Assembly (NCBI RefSeq): GCF_024362695.1
Contig: NC_065407.1
Span: 10,664,001-10,728,000 of the forward strand
Length of the DNA: 64,000 nucleotides
DNA from: Pectinophora gossypiella
Taxonomy: Eukaryota; Arthropoda; Insecta; Lepidoptera; Gelechiidae
Direction: 5' to 3'
The notes under the pieces were generated by a model. The model was not told the DNA's origin. It did not search any database and saw only the letters and a program-made list of their open reading frames with translations. Position 1 is the first letter of the stretch, and every line of letters starts with the position of its first letter. The translations under genes and the position numbers were made by a program. This document shows positions 58,720-64,000 of the stretch, one piece after another.

Positions 58720-61700
58720 TGTTGTCGGGAACGAATTTTAACATCACCAAATACGTATAACAAGCGAGCCGGACGTACAAAGAGAAACAAACAAACTTTC
58801 TCGTCAGGTTTAGCTTAGACGACGTTTCAGTGTTATAAAAATATTTATACCTTTCACGGTCTTATGATAACGGTACTATAATACATTGATCGATTAGCCG
58901 TAATATCCATAGATGGGCACGCTGTGTGCACAGGGCAGCAGAGGGCCGCAGACACTACCCATGTCAAATGTGTGCCTACGAGCGCTATCCATTATCGGAA
59001 GAGGCGGGGGAGGAATGCGATAAAATTTTTCAATCAGGCAACCGCCGAAAAATATTTACAGTGTAACCCGAGGCAGCAGGGAGGACAATATTGTGGAGCG
59101 ATACGCCAGAGGCGCCCGCGGCGGCGGCGACGCGGGCCTTCCGTCGCTTTGTGCGCCACCGTCGAAATAATATTGAACTCTGGGTGAAATACGAGCGGCC
59201 GCGAGGGGCGCCTCCTGTGAAACCGTTTTTCCGTTTCAGTGAACAATACCAAGCGTTTAGTTTAGGACTTGGGCCTCAGAATCGGGTCACATTGATAGTT
59301 ATCTGCTCGCGTTGGAGGGCAGTCAAATTGAAATAAAATCTCACATTTCAGTATTCACTTGCACAATCATTTCACATGCAAATAGCATCCCATTCTATGG
59401 TACTTTAAGACCAGTTGCGAATTGCATTTTCCTACACCACGCACTTTATATTTAATCGAATGCCGTTTTAAACTCAACCAGTGGGTAGACACAACATTTT
59501 ACCATAACCTGGACCATTCTTTCAGTATTTATTGCGCTACACTTAATTTGCATGCGCTTAGTATTTTAATATCTTTGAACGACAGGAATAATAAAAGGCT
59601 ATCGATATCGTATGGGCTCCCCGTTAACTATGGAAATTTGATAGAGAGGTATGGGCCCCGCCTTGTCGCTCGCACCGGTCAGCTAATGGAAAATTGTTTA
59701 TCACTATCAGGAGGTGCGCGTGAGCACGATTATTTAGGTGCGGGTCCCCGCAGTCTACGGCCGGCCAGTAATTGGCCGCTTATTCGCTATCGCTTCCATT
59801 CATTTCTCGCGATAAACCTGCCCCAGGGCGCGTTTGCGGATGCAGTAAGCTCATTCGATGCAACTGCATAGAGATTATCTTAGGTTATTATAGCTTGTAG
59901 CAAGTGCCTCCACGTCACATATTTCAAGAGCCACACGTTACAGTTGCCTAGTTAGTTTGAAATTATGTAGAGATGAAATGTTAAGATAGACAATCGTGCA
60001 AACGGCAACCGTATTCTGTTTTGCATGGTTATTAATTTAAACGATTTGAGACTGTAATTTGCAAATCAAAGTTATGGCCACACCCGTCAATGTGTTACCT
60101 AGAACATGAGTTAATCAGTCGCCAAATATTCATTATGACTAATTTCTATTATTACAGACCATTTTTGCTTGTAAAATGCTAATGCTAAGAGCTTCCGTCG
60201 TCTGATATATTTCCAGGAAAATTGCTTGCTAAATATACCCGAGCAAACACTTGGTAGCGCGAGCCACACTCTCCCATTCATGAATCAACTTCAGCATTAC
60301 CTAACCGGAGCTAGCGACCAAAACAAACACCATGCCTTGCTATGAGGTTATTAATACAAGACCCGAGTTCAACGATTCCGAGAGTGCTGGATTTAAATCG
60401 CTGTATCATACGATGCATTCGCGCAGCACGCACAAGTGTGTAACTACAAAAACAAATTGCATCTTCACTCACGTTTCATTCTACTTCGAAACTATTGCGG
60501 AAATTATCATAAACAGCTTTCCAATAAAACTTCTAGCTATATATATTCATGAACTTATCTACCGATAACATTAAACACAAGCTTAATCGACTGTCATAGA
60601 TTACGTTGTTTATAACCAGTAACACATAATTAATAAAGCAATATAAACGTTCTCTCCGACTTCGAGGAATAACATTCCTATTTAAAAGACCATTTTGACG
60701 AATGTTTTTTAATTAATCCGTTGGGTGTGTTGGTGTCGACTGAGGCAGCTATTTAAGTGGACAGATTCCGGGCGTGGCCGGAGTACCAGCGTTAGACAGA
60801 TGAGCACCACTTGTTTAATTCCTCCTATTTATCTGAAACACTTTTTGTTCAGTTTGGATTAACACTGATGCCCATGAATCCTCCCCGTTTATCGTCGCTA
60901 TGCTTTAACTTACAGTCTTAATAATAGAAAAGGTGGTAATTTTATTCCGGTTCTTTATACTGAACGTTTTCGTCGGGGGAGGAAATTGGCATAGCGGAGC
61001 GACGCCATTGTTACACATTTCGTTTTAAATTGGGGGCTTTCTTGAATTTACACCCATGACTTGCAGCGAGGGGCCGGCCCGCGTCTTCAGACGCCGCCTA
61101 TCGATTGATCCAACTAAACTGTTGCTGAGCTCCCTTTATTATATTGAAAATTGAACCGGCTAAAACACCAAAGCCCTTTTATGGCTTCGCTATCTTTCTC
61201 ACTTGACATTTGAATGCAAAACCATTATTAAATAAACGGCTATCGCCATTGTATGTCCCACAAGAATACTCTGTTCTTAATTTGTGTTCAATATATTATG
61301 ATGCATGCGAAACAATCATCATTGAAAGGCTCGCCGATGCTCACGGCCGCTGTTTCATTTTATCTCTTTGTTCGATACAACCCACATGGCAATTAGTTTG
61401 AAGGTTTCAGAAAATAAACTTGCGCGATAGCGTTATTACAAAATATTATTCATATTAAAATCGATAACATCTCGGATCGCTTTTCGACCCTCTCTACGAA
61501 TGTAAGGGGCGTTTACAGATCCTCCACAAAAAGAAAATCAAATGGATCGAAGCGGGCCGTATATTCTATAGAACTAAATGAGGATTGTGGCTTTTAAGAC
61601 TGTCAGTAATACAATAAACTCTACGTCAGGGCTTAGGCCTTTTACTTTGTTAATTGCAAAGATTCTTATCCTTAATCTAGGCCTAAATATCCGCTAAACG

Positions 61701-64000
61701 AGGGCTTTATCAGAAAAGCGCCCCTGTAGCTACCTTTAGAAGTAATTATCGTAGACATAGATCAAGCAAGCTGATAAAATTCAGAAGTTCCCCTCGCCAT
61801 CGTTAAACGGGGAATCTTTTAGGATAGATAAAATAAATTTAAACATACGAGTTATAAAAATACTCGTGACATTTAGAACCAATTTGACAGCAAGCCCGAA
61901 TGCTTCGACATGTGGTGGAATATATAGTTCACACATTTTAATTAGAGGCGTAATTTTACCGTCTGCACCTTTTTCGACAAGGAGGAATGTCGCATAACCT
62001 AATGAGTTGAAACGTCAAGGCAATGTGTTTTTACTTTGTTCATTTATTTTCGTACTCATCTGCTATGCACTAATAAAAGCAAGCTGTCTACAACCGGTCA
62101 CATTCCACCTGTCCCTGCGTGCATATTAACCAGTAATACATAGCTAGTGCCTATATCGCAGTGCAAATAACGGTAATGCCCATCAGACGAGACAGACCGA
62201 CATGACTATGAACTTGTGTCTGTGAGATCGCGATTAGACAAGACTCGAATTGATTGATTCATCTTATCTTTCCCAACATCGTAAGCATTGTCGAGAGCGA
62301 CGTAATCGGACAGAAACATGGTTGATCACATTAATATTAATGTTAGTCTAATAGAGGTTAAACTTTACCGTGACAGATGTTCATATAACTTAATTTTATA
62401 TAAGAATACAGTCTTCATGAGCAAATATGTCTCACAATAATAATATAGGAATATTTGCCGAAATATGGCTTTATATTATTTAACCGCCGCACCCAAAACT
62501 AAATCCAATCGTGATACGTCCAAAGTTACGGCTTCCATTCCATTGAACCAGTTCATCGTCAATTATTTTAGGGCTAAAAGCATGTGGCTTACCTCCACAG
62601 GCCTATATTTAAGGGCGCTGCAATAAAAGCACATCGCTGTCCGGTCCATTCCCGCACGACTGTGCAAGATAAATGGACGGCGCAGAGCGGGCGCGCCGAA
62701 GGAGACGCGTTCTCACGGCCCGTGCCTGTATTTCTTTCTTTTTGTTTCATCTGGTTTCCGAGTTAGAGGTCGGCTCGGTCGCTCCGAGACTAGAAGTGAC
62801 CGCTGCACGCGCGATTACCACGATAAAAACTGTGCGACAGTGAACGTGAACAACTAACGAGTCTCCGCAACTACCTGCGGCGAACATGCCACATTTTTTT
62901 CCCTAACATAGCGATAACATTACCGTTCTAAGTGATATTTGAAAATTCAAAATAATGGCGTGAAAGGATCGTGTCACGTGTAATGCGGCGTTTCGTGTGT
63001 AAACTGGTTGTGGGTTCTCTCGCGTTAATTAGACACGGCTCTCGCGCAGCAACACCTCTGCTCATTATTTACCGCTTCATTAAGAGCTCACTCACGACGA
63101 GCGCCTGTCAAAATCTCGGCGAACACCCGTCCATCCGCCGCTTGAAATATCGCAGCATTGTCCTACAATAACACTGTCGTCGGCCTCGTTAATTGTCTTA
63201 GTCGCCTCTACTTCTCGAAATCTGCTTATTTGAGAGCTCCACTGCTGTGCTCGTAAAATAGAATGTGAGTTTCCGTTCCAAAATCGAAACAAGCACGTTG
63301 TCATTGCGCAACAACTCAAAGCTTCGCCACAATATTTCCTTTAAACAAAAACAAAATTAACACACAGCTCATTTCGGTAACGCGCGGAAATGATGCGCTT
63401 CGAACAGTAATAGCACCCATACGGGACTATAAACAATAAAATCATAATGATGATGGATTTAAAAAATCAATTTCATGTACAGTTACAAATGGTCAACATA
63501 ATAATCGGCAATCACTACTTTAGAACACCGTCTTTGGAGCCGGTTTGTTCGTTAAAAACGTTAGGATACGTTGTAACCTTTTTGGAATAGATTGGATCTC
63601 TTTAGATTCCAATGCCTAGCAAAAATGTATTAGCATTAATATTATACTTTCTAAACATTGGATATAAAGCAAACGACGGCGGAGGCTTTAAAGCCATTTA
63701 AGGGCAGAGTCTGCATGCCCGCGGCATTGTGATTTCTGTACACGTTTTAATGAATTCGTCCTTCCTTCGAACGTTCCTCGGCCGCTATTCAAAAGAAAAT
63801 TACAGTCGAGAGCCTCCTCGAAACAAACCCTTTAGAAGTCACGCTCCGTTCTCGCTAAAGTTGGACCAATTATTGTTTCTCTTTTTTTGCTTTCCTTTCC
63901 TCTAGAGGTCATTATAGTAGCGTCAGTTGGTGAGCGTTTGGTCGCGGCCACTGCACCATATGCTCTCAACTCAAGCTTTTAAATTTAGTCGTGACAGTGA
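58720..64000. other. Presumed intronic or intergenic DNA, no proven exon
   Basis: GC-rich islands lie at 59100-59160 (GCGGCGGCGGCG-type run), 61065-61100 and 62660-62890. The 149-codon open frame at 59422-59871 starts at TTG and has no protein signature, so it is rejected. The block 62690-62890 looks like a 5' UTR by composition, but its TCATCT initiator (A at 62749) has GGTCG at +29, one base off the required spacing. Nothing firmer can be said up to the window end. Confidence 0.35.

Noticed and set aside
59422..59871. 149-codon open frame on the + strand
   Set aside because: It starts at TTG, has no recognisable domain, and GC-richer composition lengthens chance frames here.
62690..62900. 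Possible promoter and 5' UTR
   Set aside because: The candidate initiator (A at 62749) has GGTCG at +29 instead of +28, no TATA box, and the first ATG opens a very short frame. It is kept only as a GC-rich block.
1..64000. Conserved animal microRNA precursors (let-7, miR-10, miR-2/13, miR-9 and similar)
   Set aside because: I looked for mature sequences I know while reading and noticed none. A covariance-model scan would be needed to exclude them.

Overview
This window is almost entirely non-coding DNA of an insect, most probably a moth or butterfly. Base composition is AT-rich with scattered GC-rich islands, codon-dense regions are absent, and no bacterial-style operons occur. The Lepidoptera call rests on the repeats: several carry the short 3' tails and the CTGCTGGGCAYAGGCCTCC core that I know from lepidopteran LINE/SINE families. 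This is family knowledge plus inference; no database was searched.

Genes. Two first exons of cellular genes can be argued from signal arrangement, both on the + strand. (1) At about 13844 a TCAGTT initiator has a GGTTAT downstream promoter element exactly at +28, followed by a short exon that ends with a four-codon start (MNLQ) and a GTAAAC splice donor. (2) At about 49105 a CAGT initiator has GGTCG exactly at +28, followed by about 313 bases of 5' UTR, a 42-codon coding segment (49418-49545) and two GTAAGT donors 35 bases apart. The two exons end in different phases, so they cannot feed one shared second exon in the same frame. No downstream exon could be proven, so much of the window probably consists of large introns and intergenic regulatory DNA. 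GC-rich blocks at about 12600-12800, 25660-26060, 27800-28020, 28370-28500, 30360-30640, 31140-31370, 39240-40130 and 54540-54660 look like enhancer or promoter DNA.

Mobile DNA. The only long open frame is reverse transcriptase of a 5'-truncated non-LTR retrotransposon (33638-36148, - strand) flanked by a 7-base target duplication; the first 49 codons of its frame are host DNA read through the junction. An RTE-type C-terminal fragment lies at 43205-43560. Short LINE 3' ends lie at 1-110, 5588-5654, 10356-10520, 14723-14866, 19960-20061, 21119-21305, 22785-22894, 29006-29131, 29329-29501 and 41985-42162. Five of these have perfect 9-14 base target-site duplications and two have duplications with one mismatch, so insertion limits can be read directly. 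Two copies at 29.0-29.5 kb face each other and form a near-perfect inverted repeat.

Odd structure. Between 14616 and 15115 a pair of about 40-base imperfect inverted repeats encloses a LINE 3' end and a six-copy 36-base minisatellite whose unit is itself partly palindromic. Two copies of one LINE tail share a hairpin with a compensatory base-pair change, pointing to a selected RNA structure in the LINE 3' UTR. I see no CRISPR, rRNA, convincing tRNA or recognisable microRNA.
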